DNA of 64,000 nucleotides, from NCBI GenBank assembly GCA_029379385.1, contig CM055611.1:21708062-21772061 (forward strand). Reading direction: 5' to 3'. This document shows, in pieces, positions 35,401-48,500 of this stretch (its first letter is position 1; each line of letters begins with the position of its first letter). This DNA comes from Quillaja saponaria (Eukaryota > Streptophyta > Magnoliopsida > Fabales > Quillajaceae). The notes beneath the pieces are model-generated. The model saw only the letters and a list, made by a program, of their open reading frames with translations. It made no database searches and had not been told where the DNA came from. The position numbers were made by a program, and so were the translations under genes.

Positions 35401-38400
35401 CGACGTCGTTCTGGTGATCGTATGTGATCAGATTCCTGCAATCTTTCAGTTGGGGCTGCTATACAAGTGTTCGTTGATACCTTCTCTTTCGCACCCCAAA
35501 TCAATAAACTTTCTCTCATTCTTAGCGGTTCTCTCTCTCTTCTTCTCGCTCGGGAGTCCTTACAACCCTTTTGTTTATTTTCTTTCTTTTTCCATTCTTT
35601 CAAACAAATTTTATTTTTCTCTCGACTGTCTAAGAGAACCCCAATTGGGTCAATCTTTAATTTCTATGTTTCCCAATTTATTGGAGGTTATGGGAATTGA
35701 GCTGTTGAAAAAAATGGTAATTGAGAAAAGGGTTGTGTTGGATTTTGTTTGCGAATGAAGAATTGGTATGTTATGGACGGTGGGGTTGTAAATTCAAGTT
35801 CATCGTGTCAAGTAATTGTTATCGAATGCCGATTCCGGTTGCGATCAGACATTCGATCCCTTTAGCATAGCCTCCGAAGCTTTCTCCGAGTATCGTTGTT
35901 GTTTAATTTCGATTGGAGTTAGATCAGCCCAGATTTTGACCCACATTAATAAATTAGAACAGAATACGTAGGAAAAGTAAATCCTTGGCTCTCTGGTAGC
36001 TGTTGGGTTATACGGCAGGAATGAATTCTGGTGTTGGATTAGTACTGCCGGTAAATAATGGAATTTTTAGGACAATGAAGCCTCCTGGGGGCGAGGACGA
36101 CTTTGTAGAGAAAGATCCAACATGTCGATATCTTCGGGTATGTAGCTATCTGCTATCTTTCTCCATGACCTTTATTCCAATTTGAGTGATTGATATGTCT
36201 TATGGTTTTTACATTAAGGTTTTCGGGTGGGGGATGATTGCATTACATATATAATATATTACTTAAGATTGTTGATGGGCGATGTCCTGTTGAGTCTGCA
36301 ATCTTCTAGTTTTGAGGTTAAAATGAGAAAACTCAGCGATAGGCTCAAATCCATTTCTGAATGTTAAAAAACATGGTAGCTTCCTCTATCTGGTCTCTAG
36401 TTATCCATTTATACGTGCAGGCACTGAAACAAAGTGATTTATTGATTACTCTTATTATTCTTGAGTTGGAGCTGAAACTTAATGTTTTGAGGCTAAGAGG
36501 GATAGTTGAATTAATGACCCAATCTCATATTCTATGATTCCATTTCGTAGTCTGAAATAAGTTTTACATTTTTTATTATAAATGATATTTGGTGAATTGC
36601 CTTGTTGGTATCAGTTTTATGCATATATCGATGAGTTACATTGACAAATTAGAATATATGACTATGGGAAAGATATTCAACTTTTTTATTCATGATACAT
36701 CATTCTATTCATTATTAGCAATTTAAACAGCCAATGTAATCCTTGACAGATTTACCTCACATCTTAGGCCCCAAAGTAATATAGATTAAAATTAATATCT
36801 CAGCTTCTCTTTTGATCTTGCAGTGATTTTTGAAGGATGCATCTAGATAGGGTACCTGCAATCTGCTCAGCCCCCCCTCCCCTCCTTGGATTTCTTGACT
36901 TTTATAATTCATTTATCTTTGTATTTTTCTTTTTGTTACAGTACAATTGAAATCTTCGGGCAAGGGTGCTTTCAAGACTGTGTATGCTTCCTATACTTAA
37001 TCTTCTTCGCATTTTTTATTGTCTGCTTTGATTTGTACCCCTCTAATTGTCTTATTTGGATGCTACATTCCTAGAAATATTCCTTCTAGAAAGGCATCAG
37101 TCAATAACTTTAAAGAGGCTGTAGCAATTGTCAGGTATGTTACTTAATCTACACAATTTCTGTGGCAGTTATAAAGCATTTGATGAAGTTGGATGGAATA
37201 GAAGTGGCATGGAATCAAGTTAGGAATTGATGATGTATTGCAGTCACCTGAAGATCTGGAAAAACTGTACTCTGAAGCTCATCTACTGAAGTCTTTGAAA
37301 CATGAAAACATCATTAAGTTTTATAATTCGTGGATTGATGATAAGAAGAAAACTGTTAACATAATTACTGAGCTCTTCACATCTGGAAGTCTGAGGCAGT
37401 ATGTTTCTCTTGATTGTTTGTTCTCATTTCATTATGTTGGTTGGTGGAAATATGTGCATTTGAAGTTATCATGTACCCTTTGTTAACAGATACCTGCAGG
37501 AAGCACAAAAATGTTGATATGAAAGCCATAAAATATTGGGCTCGGCAGATTCTTTGAGGTTTGGTCTATCTTCACAGTCACTCTCCGCCTATTATTCACA
37601 GACTTGAAATGTGACAACATATTCATTAATGGAAATCATGGAGAAGTTAAAATAGGAGACCTTGGTTTGGTAATTGTTATGCTGCAACCAACTGCTCGAA
37701 GTGTTATTGGTAACAAATTATTACTTCAGCTGCCAACTCTTCATCTGACTAACTCAATGAGAAGTTTAGCACTTTCCCTTTTTGTTTTGTTTATTGTTTC
37801 TTACTTGTAATGTTAAGGCACTCCTGAGTTTATGGCTCCAGAGCTTTATGAAGAGGAATATAATGAACTTGCCGACATATATTCTTTTGGGATGTGCATG
37901 TTGGAGATGGTTACTTTTGAGTATCCCTATAGTGAATGCAAATATCCTGGCTCAAATATATAAGAAAGTTACTTCTGTAAGTGGAACACTCATCAACATA
38001 TCACCATGCCACTGATTGGGTATTTCTAAGTCAAACTGCATGATTATCTATTTTATATTCTGATGCATCAATGTTGCAGGGCATTAAACCTGCTGCCCTT
38101 AAAAAAGTGAGTGACCCCCAAATTAAAGAGTTGATAGAGAAATGTTTGGTTCCTGCATCTGGGAGATTGTCTGCAATGGTGCTTCTCAGAGACTCGTTTC
38201 TACAAGTTGAGAATCTGAAGGATCCGATCTGTGACACCTTACAATTACCTGTTCAAAGTCCAAAGGTAATAAGTTTGCCCAAGCCTGGTCCTCTTTCCAT
38301 GGACATTGCTGTTGACTACAAGCAGATCTAGTACCTGTACCAGAAGCAACAATGGGAGTTCGCATTGTCCAGTTCTAGAATTTCAGAGGATGAATAAGAA

Positions 38401-39608
38401 CAATGAATTTAGGTTGACAGGGATGAAAAATGATGACAACTCGGTATCATTGACTTTACGTATTGCTGATGCATTTGGTAAGTATGCACCACTTAAGATT
38501 TCTTTCCCTTTCTCTTTTAAGGAGGGTGACTGAGTGAAATAACATGCATATTGCACTCACTCTTTCAGTCTTTCTTCCACTATATTCCTGTTTTATATAG
38601 TAATGACACTGAATTAGTGTTGTTACTTGTAGGTCAAGTAAGGAATATACATTTTCTCTTTTACCTTGATTCTGATACTGCAGATCTCAGTGGCTGGAGA
38701 GATGGTTGAACAACTGGAGTTAGCAGATCATGATGTGGCCTTTATATCTGAGTTTATTGATGACTTGATAATGAAACTTCTCCCTGGGTGGAAGCCCTCA
38801 TCTGATTATTCCTCAAGTGGGACAGGTAAGTCTTTATGGTGAATCTCCAAAACTTGGTGATGGAAAAACCTTAACAGGATACCCATGGGATTCTTTGCTA
38901 GCGAATCTTCCTGGATTGGCTTTTTGAGTCCTCAAGAAGGCTTAATAACAGCTGAGGAGAGCAGCTTCTGTAACAGTACTTGATAATGCAGATTTTCTTG
39001 GTGACTATAATTCCTCTCCTAGCTTTACTAGATTAGAAAAACAGCATTCACAAGGATCAATGGCTTCAGTGATACTTGTTGAAGATGCTTCTGTTAAAAA
39101 TGACAACTGAGTTGATTTCAATATTGATGGAAGCTCTAAAGGCTTCAATGGGTCTGTCTCCGAATTAGAGCTTGGGGAAACAGATTTTGATGACAGCAAA
39201 TTGCAAACAAATGATAGTAGTGCTGGAGAATGCTTAAATGAATTTGCAAAGAACTCGGAGTTATTAATGCCTGTTTTAAGTGGAACATTATGAGCTTGGC
39301 AAGCAGTTCTTCTTCTCTGTCCTTTAGCTGACAAAGATATTGATCTCGAGCTAAAGCTGGAATTTGATGCAATAGAGACACAGTATCAGCGATGGTTTCA
39401 AGAGCTATCTAGAATGAGGGAGGAGGCACTGGAGGCCACTAGAAAGAGATGGATTGCCAAGAAGAAACTGGCTGGAGCTTGTTCTTTTCCAAGTTGTTTT
39501 GTTGTTGTTGAGTCTGATTTTAATTGGAACCTGTGTATAGGATGTGGCTGTGTTTTTATGGAGGTCGGTATCCTTAATGTGGCCTTAGTTTTTCTCCTTT
39601 GGAGATAA
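35400..39608 (+). pseudogene. WNK-family serine/threonine kinase pseudogene (introns retained)
   Basis: WNK kinases are plant and animal kinases whose catalytic Lys sits in the glycine-rich loop. Recognisable parts: first exon from ATG 36021 (PPGGEDDFVEKDPT) with donor GTATGT at about 36136; glycine loop GKGAFKTVY at about 36960-36985 in a shifted frame; 37238-37400 ([25 protein letters not shown]); 37610-37690 ([16 protein letters not shown]); 37820-37960 ([14 protein letters not shown]); 38080-38270 (C-lobe end); 38370-38480, 38690-38830 and 39000-39480 (C-terminal region ending RWIAKKKLA). At least five frame breaks are visible (glycine loop, after AFDEV, at WNQV, in the HRD motif, after ECKYP), plus a TGA in QIL*GL. 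The catalytic HRD is destroyed. Introns remain, so this is a duplicated copy, not a retro-copy. Confidence 0.9.
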
Positions 39609-41264
39609 GTCATTGTTAGCTTTAATATACCAGTGTATGTAAATTCTCATTTGGCTGATGCCATATGCTGCCTTAACTTCATCCTTGTTCAATTTGGTCA
39701 TGCTATCATTAGTTTGGCTACTATTTATGGCAGAAGAAGGGGGGAAATTGAATTCCATATTGTTTTTGAGTATTTTGGGAGCTCCATCGCCTGAAGTCCA
39801 TATAGGCTATAGCTCAAGAATTTTCAACACCTTGCAAAAACAACTAGCATCTCATCGGGCTAAATTAACAAATTTAGTTCTACAAAAGCACCAATGACTT
39901 CATTGGCCAATAAATTTGTCAATAACTCATTATACTTCCAATCAATTTGTGCATTCTAGCAACAACTTGACAATTATTTTTGCACATGACTCCCACTTTC
40001 CACCTTTCCTTGTCCCTTTTTTTGTAGAAATAGAGTTCCCTTCCAAGTTTCCAACTTGCAAGTCTTCTTTCTTTTTATTTCAAAAGACATTAGCATATTG
40101 ACAAAAATTGTATTCTTTCCAAATTCACATTATTAAGAGAATTAGCATGATTAGACAATAGGGAAATAGACAAAATGTGAAATTCTTGGTGGCCTCACCT
40201 GTGTTTTTTTTTTTTTTTGGGTAAAGTCACCAATGGTTATTATATAATAATTATACAGTAAAAATAAATAAATAATAACTCCCAAAATTATAGTTTAATT
40301 ATGAAGGGTCCATGTGAAAAAGAAACCACATTTGTCTTGTTTGATTCAATAAATAATTGGATGGAACATACGATAGATAAAACAAATTAAAATAGAAGAA
40401 TAAAAAAATATAAATTTTGGTAATAGAGAGTAGGAAGCTTCAGTGGAAGCTAAACCCCCATACAGTTAAGAAAATTTATCTCCAAGAAGATTATGTCTAG
40501 CCAGAAGATCCCTTACTCTACTACCAAAGGCACCTTCCTAGAAACTACAAATAGATATATTACCCCAAAATGAATAAAAACACCAATATGATTTGGAACA
40601 TATATCTCTAGTTGAGGCTCTTCCATGTTCCTTGGGACTTTTGTAGAATCATGTACCCTAAATCATTTCCTTCCAGTTAGAAATGAATTTAGCTTACCAT
40701 TTTTTGTAAGCCACTATTCAAATAATCTGGTTTAGGGAGAATTATTTTACTACTTCGAAAATATTTTTGATTTCTCGATAATTCTCTAAATTTAAGATTA
40801 AGACTCTGAAAGAGAGTTGGATGAAAACCAAGTATGATTTATATTATGTAATTCATTAATTTCAGAACTATATGTATGCAATGAAGTTTATAACAGAGCT
40901 GCTCGTTGATACAATTTGAATTAAAAAACAAACATGATTTATGAGTGGGGAACCCTTCAAGATTACAACTTTTCAATGGACGGCTGAAATTAAAAACAGA
41001 AGCTTGTCCAATTGACATAATGCAATTCCAAACCACGACCATTAGATTAGATTTCTTCAAGAAAGCAAATCAACTTTTACAAGCTTATAAACGCCAAGGC
41101 CGTCCAAAGTCCTAAATCCTAACTAATTCTTATTCCTAACTCACTGTTTCATTATTATTATATTATATTATATAAAAGTCTTTCCTCAATCATATTCTTG
41201 GTGTCACCTAATTTCCTATACTCCAAAACAAGTGGCAGACACTAGGACTGCAGAGGAAACCACC
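39609..41264. other. Intergenic region between the WNK and KIC pseudogenes
   Basis: No supported gene. Short open stretches at 39658-39897 and 39916-40101 have no recognisable domain. The sequence is moderately AT-rich with a T-run at about 40205-40220. Confidence 0.55.
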
Positions 41265-41618
41265 ATGGCAACAGAATTTGAGGACTTGTTGCCTGTGATG
41301 GCTGAGAAGCTTGATGTTGAAGCCTTTGTGTATGAATTATGTGGAGAGGTTCAGGCTACTTAGCAGACCGAGAAATGGGTTTGATTACAAGTGAGAGTTT
41401 AAGGAGAAATTCATCTTTTCTTGGAATGGATGGAATGAGCAAAGAAGAAGCAGAAGCTATGGTTGAAGGAAGGAGATCTTGATGGGGATGGAAAGCTAAA
41501 TGAGACTGAATTCTGCATACTGATGGTGAGGCTTAGTCCAGGGATGATGGAAGATGCTGAGGCTTGGCTTGAGAAAGCACTTGATCAAGAGCTCAGCAAA
41601 AATCCTCAACTTCATTAG
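41265..41618 (+). pseudogene. KIC-like EF-hand calcium-binding protein, frameshifted
   Basis: Intact members are small (~120 aa) single-EF-hand proteins; Arabidopsis KIC binds the kinesin KCBP and regulates it with calcium. ATG 41265 starts MATEFEDLLPVMAEKLDVEAF. A frame change near 41341-41350 is needed to reach LADREMGLITSESLRRNSSFLGMDG, and a second near 41464 to reach the EF-hand loop DLDGDGKLNETE (~41475-41510) and the end at TAG 41616-41618. Read straight, translation stops at about residue 33. The total length (118 codons) matches the family, so the copy is full length but broken twice. Confidence 0.88.
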
Positions 41619-42560
41619 TTTTGTTATTTGTAAGTTATCATATATATATATATATAATTATCTTTTAATATGATTTAAGACAAAAGTTATTAAGGTTTAC
41701 TCAATTATGGTGGATTTGAGTGCGAATTCAATTCCCATAAGCTCAACAAGCCCTACCCATAAATGTTATCGTGCACCAAAGAAACAGAAATGATTTTATG
41801 TTACCCAAAGTTATAATTTCACTTCTATTAAAAAAGAGGGGGGGGGGGGGGGGGGTGTGTCTTGATGGAGTTTTCAATTATCACTATGCTCAAAATTGCA
41901 CAAATCAGCAAGATAACCTCATGACTAGAAACAGTGATATCAACAACGGCAAAGAGCCTGTATTCTTTTTTTTTAGGTAAATTGGTAGCACCAGAAATTA
42001 AAAATTAATACAAAGCCTTAGAATACATGCCTCTAAAATATTAAAAAGAATTACATAACTCAAGAAAGACAACAAATATAAAAAATAATAAAACTTTATA
42101 TTCTGATGCATACCTCCTTAGACAACTTTAGTTTGCAAACAGTCTTGCCATTGTGCTAAGTATTGGTAGTTTATTTGAGAAAAGAAAATAATTATGTTAT
42201 TGTTCTTGTAGTACTGCTCTATCTTAGGATTGGAAATCATTAGTTTTAGACTTTAGTTCCCAGGCAGAAACCAATTTAGCAAACCATAAGGCAAAAGAAC
42301 ACTAATAAATTCAGTTCAGTAAAAGACAAAGCATGTCAAGTCACTGCGACCAGGTCAATCAAACAACTTAAAATTTGAACAGCAGAAGCTCCGTTTCTAC
42401 AACCACAATAAACTCCTGAATTATAAATCTTCACTACAAAGGAAAACACCTAGGTAATTGATATGTTGTCTCCTCTATATAATGTACCAGTTGCAACTGC
42501 AACTCAAGAAACCAATAGTTTGCATTGCAACTAACTTCTTTCTCCTGAACAGATCACTCT
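41619..42560. other. Intergenic, with an 18-G homopolymer
   Basis: No supported gene. It contains a run of 18 G at 41838-41855, exceptional for this AT-rich sequence. The right part is probably the 3' UTR of the minus-strand RS31-like gene. Confidence 0.6.
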
Positions 42561-45115
42561 TCAAGTTCTTGACCTTCGGACAGGTGATCGACTGTGGATG
42601 AAGAACAAGTAACTAATGAGATTAAGAATGTAATAATAATCAATCAAAAGATTGCCACAGAAAATAACTAATATAATGCCACATTCGATTTAATACCTGC
42701 GATATCTGCCATATTCAGGGACTCCTGTGCCTACCATAATCAGGACTTCTGCGCCTGTCATATGCTGAGCCATTATACCTATCATATACAGGGCTGAACG
42801 GACGACCATATTCAGGACTTGATCGCCTGCGGTAAACAGGACTAGGTGACCTACCATAACCCTCCTCTCCTCGGACTTTCCAAGGATCGATCACCCCTCT
42901 CACTGTCATCCCTCAGAGCATATTCCACAGAAACTACCCTGTCTAATATCTTGCTGCAAGTTGAAAAGAAGTATCAGTTTACAGAAAATGTACTAATAAC
43001 ACAGTAATTACAACATGAGGCCTGCACAACATACCTCATATGTGTACATTCAAGAGCTTTAGTTGCATCTTCTTGTATCTCAAACTGCACAAATGCAAAG
43101 TTGCGACGGATTCGGACATGAAGAACCTTCCCATAAGGCTCAAAGTGTCTCTCTATATCACGAACTCTAGTACGAATTGGATCAAAGTTGATGACAAAGA
43201 GGGTTTTTGTGGGCCTCTGGTTTGCCGATGATCTTAAACCTTCACGAGGCCGCCCACGTTCAGCCTGATTAATTCAAAACAAAAACAAAAGAAATAGAGC
43301 TCCTTAAGGTAGGCTCGTACACGAGGACTTCCTAAACTGATCAGTTTCACTCCTCAGTAACGTGACTACAGAAAAATAAACATACTTTAGCCCACTCCAC
43401 TGAAAGCCTCCGCTTGCCATAACCAAATGGCCTATTGTCAAGGGCGCGAATTGCATCCTCAGCATCACGCTCATCGTCATAATAAACAAAAGCAAAACCT
43501 GCAAAATTGCAAATAATATCAGATGCAGAAATAATGATGAACGACATCTGCATGTTATCCCCTTGCTACGCAGTACATCAGCCAAATCAGGATTTCTTTT
43601 CCCTGCTAAACAAAATATTATACAACACCTGCATGTAAGTGAGGACTGATGAACATGCAGCTGTAGAGGCGTTGAGTGATGAACTAAATCATGGGGATTG
43701 CATATTAAAGATTTTAATCCAAAATTCAGATCTGAGATTGACATTGCTAAGCATGGTTCGCCATTCAGACAGCACGTGTGAGTTCAGTCATAGAAGGCAT
43801 GGCATGGCATGACAGATTTCATTGATCCCCTAATATCAGGAGGTAGACAACGGCTTAATAAATTGATTGATGACCCACTATGACCATTCAGGTGAAATGG
43901 CAACGTTATACGATGAGTAAGTGAGTAAGTGACTGGTGATCAATTGAGAAAATGCAGGATGATGCTGTGGGTGGAAGAGATGTTGGAGAGCCACATAGAA
44001 GCTCAGCACATTTTCCTTTAGTAGAAGTTCCTGCGTCAAAAGAAACACTTAAATATGGAGGGTTTACCCAAAGACAATGCAAATTGGTGGCTGTCCATTT
44101 ATTTTCCAGTTGGAAGTATGAACGTGACATACATGCTATAAAAGCAGTGTATATCCCAATTGAGAAAATCATTGTTATAGTATTCTATTTCTTTTCTATT
44201 TTTTTGTGGCTTATTTCAACATTCTTATGTAACCAAAATTATTGTTATTAATATCCTGGCTTTCTATAATTGAGCCAATGGATCCTCTAGAATAACAAAA
44301 CCAAAAGTATATAACCTATAATGTTGGTTTGATAGTTGCCCATTCACTCACTGTAAAAATTTAAGAACACGAGAATCTGATAGTCATGCAAACAGGGCGG
44401 CTAAAGTCAGAATCAAACAAGATGAAACTATCATCGCCAGATGGTGTGGAGATTCTAAAACCTAGTAAAGTTAAGAGAAAAAGTTGTTTCCTAATAAGCC
44501 ACATAATCTGTTATGAGGCAACATAGGGTGCGATCCTAGAATTATAAACCAAGAAATACAGTTAGGCATCAAATTAAACTAGATATCAGAGTAAAAGCTC
44601 CAACTTGACCAAAAAGGGCATTCTAGTATGAAAGTCTACAACTCCAATAAAAGACACATATTTCACATTCTTATAATTTATACAGAACACAGTAACAGAG
44701 TAAATTCTATTTGATCATCTTTTTAACAAACCATAATTTCATAGCTTTTCCATTGCACAGTTCTCGAAACCGAACATTTGCCAATTACTATCAATATGTT
44801 TTGGGTGCAAAAAACAAAAACACTTTTAGTACATAGACATGACTTGCAAGTAATAACCTCAAAACTTCAGCAGCAAACTGAAGAAATCTCGAGCATAAGA
44901 AGATGGAATATATAAATTTCCTATTCCTTCAATCAGAGAAAACAAAGCTCAAGCTGAAAAGCATTGAAGGTAAATATAGGGGACTAATAGATCCTACAAT
45001 AACATTTACCAGATTTCATGTCAACGCGATCAATCCTCCCGTACTTGGAAAACAAGCGTTCAAGCTCTGATTGGCGAGTTTCGTAATCAAAGTTCCCAAC
45101 AAAAACCGGTTTCAT
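42561..45115 (-). CDS. RS31-like SR splicing factor (two RRMs), RS-domain exon frameshifted twice
   Basis: Plant RS-subfamily SR proteins bind pre-mRNA and promote exon definition in the nucleus. Minus-strand exons: 45010-45115 (ATG 45115; [20 protein letters not shown]), 43386-43498 ([20 protein letters not shown].., end of RRM1 at SVEWAK), 43035-43264 (RRM2: [20 protein letters not shown]), 42697-42953 (end of RRM2, then [15 protein letters not shown] repeats) and 42561-42591 (end, RSPVRRSRT). All borders are GT..AG. In the fourth exon one extra base at 42854-42862 and another at 42709-42723 shift the frame. As written, translation stops at 42851-42853 after 183 residues, with both RRMs but no RS domain. 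The 1.5-kb first intron matches the long, alternatively spliced intron typical of this subfamily. A 5'-UTR intron with donor near 45565 is likely. Confidence 0.85.
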
Positions 45116-45599
45116 CTTTGCAACTATCTCACCAATTTCCTTCAGAAAACAACCCCAATATTGTTAAAGAAAAATCAATATACAAACTACCAGATATATC
45201 ATATTGATATCTACCAACACCTACAACCCCTTAGTCAAATAAGGCTTTGCACCGCTTGAACAACAAAAAATTTTAGGCGGGAAAATAACTGTAACCATTA
45301 ACACACTAACAATCCTCTTTTTTTTCTTTTTTCCTTCATTTCTTTCTTAACCCTCAAGGACCAAAAAATACATAGAACATATACATACTCTCCATAATTC
45401 TCAGATGAATTTTTTTATTAAAAAAAAAAAATCAAAATCAGCTCATAATAATAAAAATTCCCTTTTACCTTTTCTCAGAAACCAAACAGATGAACAGAAA
45501 AAGAAAAAGAAAACCACAGTTGCTATAATAGTGAACATAGGAAAAGGGTTAGAGAGAGAAGATACCTGAAAGCTGAAAAGCTTCGATTTGTATCAGAGA

Positions 45600-48500
45600 A
45601 GAAACTAACCCTAAAGCTTACGAGATCGTCTTGTAAAATATTCGTCAAAGGTGTGGCCTTTTTCTTCTTCTTTTTTATAGCATGAAAACAAAGCCCTCAG
45701 TCCTAACTAAGATTTACATTTCAATTGATTACGGTCTCCGGTGTCAAGAGCTAACTCGTTGGATTACAAGGGTATTTACGGCAAAAGGAAAACAGACGCC
45801 CTTCGACGTATGCTTTTTATCTGTGCCCACTGGATTTGATATCAATGGGTTGATTTAAGCCCAATATATACAGCCCACTACATCTGCCTCGAGAGACAGA
45901 TATTTTTTTCACGAGGTATGTTGGGCTATATAACTTGAAATAGTTAATCCCTATATTTTTCGAAATTTGATCCTTATGAGTTTGGGACAATATCATTTTT
46001 CCTTTCACTTCAAAAGTTTTTCAGCTTATATGTTGACTTTTAATATTTTTTTAAATTATTTTATAACATGAGCTCATTTGATGTATCGTATGAAATTATA
46101 TAATATATGATTATATAATGTGTTTGGCTATATAGTTATACTGTTATTATATTGTTGTCTTATCATTTTTTTCTCTATTATATAGTTTTATATTTTCAGA
46201 CATAGCATAAAAAAAAATCAATAATATAAGTCTATATTATTTTATTGTTATCAAACATTGTATAAATGTCAACTAAATAGTTTTAGATTATGTTGTCATT
46301 TTTATACGATACATCAAATGAATTATATAATAAAAGATATTATAATATTTTAGGCTATATAGTTATACTGTTATTATATTATTTTCTTATCATTTATTTC
46401 GCTATTATATAATTTTATATTTTCAGACATAGGTTAAGAGATAGTCAATAATATAAGTCTATATTATTTTGTTGTTATCAAACATTATATAAGAGTCAAT
46501 TAAATAATTTTAGATTATGTTGTCATCCTTATATGATACATCAAACGAGTCATATTAGCTTGTTATTCATTTAACGAAAAAAAAATATAAAAAAATTTAA
46601 ATTTTAAACTTTAGTGTAATATAAGTAAATTTTAATCATTGTTAGCTTGTATTTTTTTTTTTTTTTTCCCTAGCTTTTCCTAGATACAAATTTTGCTTAC
46701 ATTTGTTGTCTTATATGCCAGTTTTAAAAATCCTATTAGTTTTCATAATAATAATCTATTCAATTCTATAATATTAGAAAATTTGTAATTGTTAAACTTA
46801 CTGATTTTTTTTCTTGTGATTGATCCTTTTTGTCAATATCCCAGATAAATTATTAAAACTTTGTTAGTTAGGGTAGAATCTCTCAAACGCACTAATATAA
46901 AAAAAATTTCTCAAAAAAAAAAAGATGCTCAACTAGTTTTTGTTGACAAAAATTAGAAAATCTTTAAAAGCATATAATGATTTTGCGTTTGAATATATAA
47001 AAGCTGCCAAGTTTGAATAAATTCCATATTGTGTCATATGTCCCTTATAGCTTTATGCCATGCAATTTGCAGACTATAAGAGTCTTTGAGGCTTATTTTA
47101 CTTTTAAAACACTAACCTTTCTCCATAGATAATTACGTTGATGCTTCCTTATATACCTTTATCCGAAGTGGGAGCATTCTTTCATTTATTATATAGTAAA
47201 TGATGCCCCACAGAGATCATACTCTTTGTTGACCAATCCATTGTATATCTATTTGTTAATTAATTATACTTTAACTTGCAGATGTGCACTTCTTGCCAGT
47301 TTCTGGTTTACTTGGCTTCAAATGTAAGAATGATGGCATTTGTTCTTGGTGGACAAGTTCCTTCTTGTGCACGATTCTTATTGATTAAATGTGTTGTCTA
47401 TATATTCTTATCAAGTAACATGGGATTTTTGAGTTCTTTGCATAAAATTTGAGATTCAATGTCAATTCTATTTATAAAGAGAGTATAATAAATAAATATT
47501 AAAAAAAAAAGCATAAACTTATAAAAATTTATTTTACAATAAATTTACATCCTTTGTTCTAAGAAGAAAAAATAATTTTGTACTAGTTAATAATAAGTCT
47601 CTATTTATATGAATCTGGATCTTCTAAAAATTTTGAGAAATTCTATCATGTAAAATCCTTTTAATTTTAGTCATCCATAATATTTTTTTTTAAAATAAAA
47701 TATATTATATGATGGAGCAGGATCTTATAAAGATATAATTATTTTATATAAATATATTAATTTAAAAAATTGGCTATTGAGATTTCAAAAAGTATTGTGG
47801 ATGATGGGATTAATTCCTCGAAGATTATAGAGAAGCTGGATCCTATTTACATATCTTTTCTAAAACAACCCCTTGATATGTTGTTTTTATTTTAGATTAT
47901 CAAATTATTATTTATTTTTTGTAATTGAGTTTTAAATTGTGTTATAAGTTGTGTGTATTGTTTGGTAAGAATTATTTATCTTATGTGAAATAATTGATTA
48001 CAAGTTGTGTTAATATTCCATAAAACAATTGATTATTTATGTCAAGATATGAAATAATTTATTTAAAATATTTCCTAAAAATATCAACATTAAATTAAAA
48101 TATACTAAGCTCTGATAATATAAATAGAAATATGTATAAAATTATTATTCATTAATTATGAAAATAAATTAAAAGAGAGGTCCAATGTTGCCTAAATTTT
48201 AAGTGATGTATTAAAGGTATTAGAGCCTTATTTGTGAAAATAGTATGAAATAGTATTTTACTATCAAATCTAATTATTATAAAATCTTATTGTAATTGGA
48301 AAAAAAAATCATTGTTTAATTTTTCAAATTATAATACAAAAAAATTAAGAAAATAATCTCATTAAAAATTAGAAAATCTCCAACAAAACACCAGACATCT
48401 AAATTATTTAATAATAATAATATTTAACTAAATTATAACCAAATACAAACACTTGTGCTATTTCTTGTTTTCATTGTTACTTTTTTTTTCTTTTTTTTTT

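Noticed and set aside
35400..39608. Processed (retro-copied) WNK pseudogene
   Set aside because: Introns with GT..AG borders remain between the recognisable exons and no terminal poly-A tract was seen, so it is a duplicated gene copy.
40438..40700. Possible LINE reverse-transcriptase fragment on the minus strand
   Set aside because: Only loose resemblance; no RT motif could be read in any frame.
43304..43744. 146-codon minus-strand open frame inside the RS31-like gene
   Set aside because: It overlaps exon 2 in another frame and mostly spans intron 1. It might include a poison exon as in other plant SR genes, but no clear exon borders were identified.
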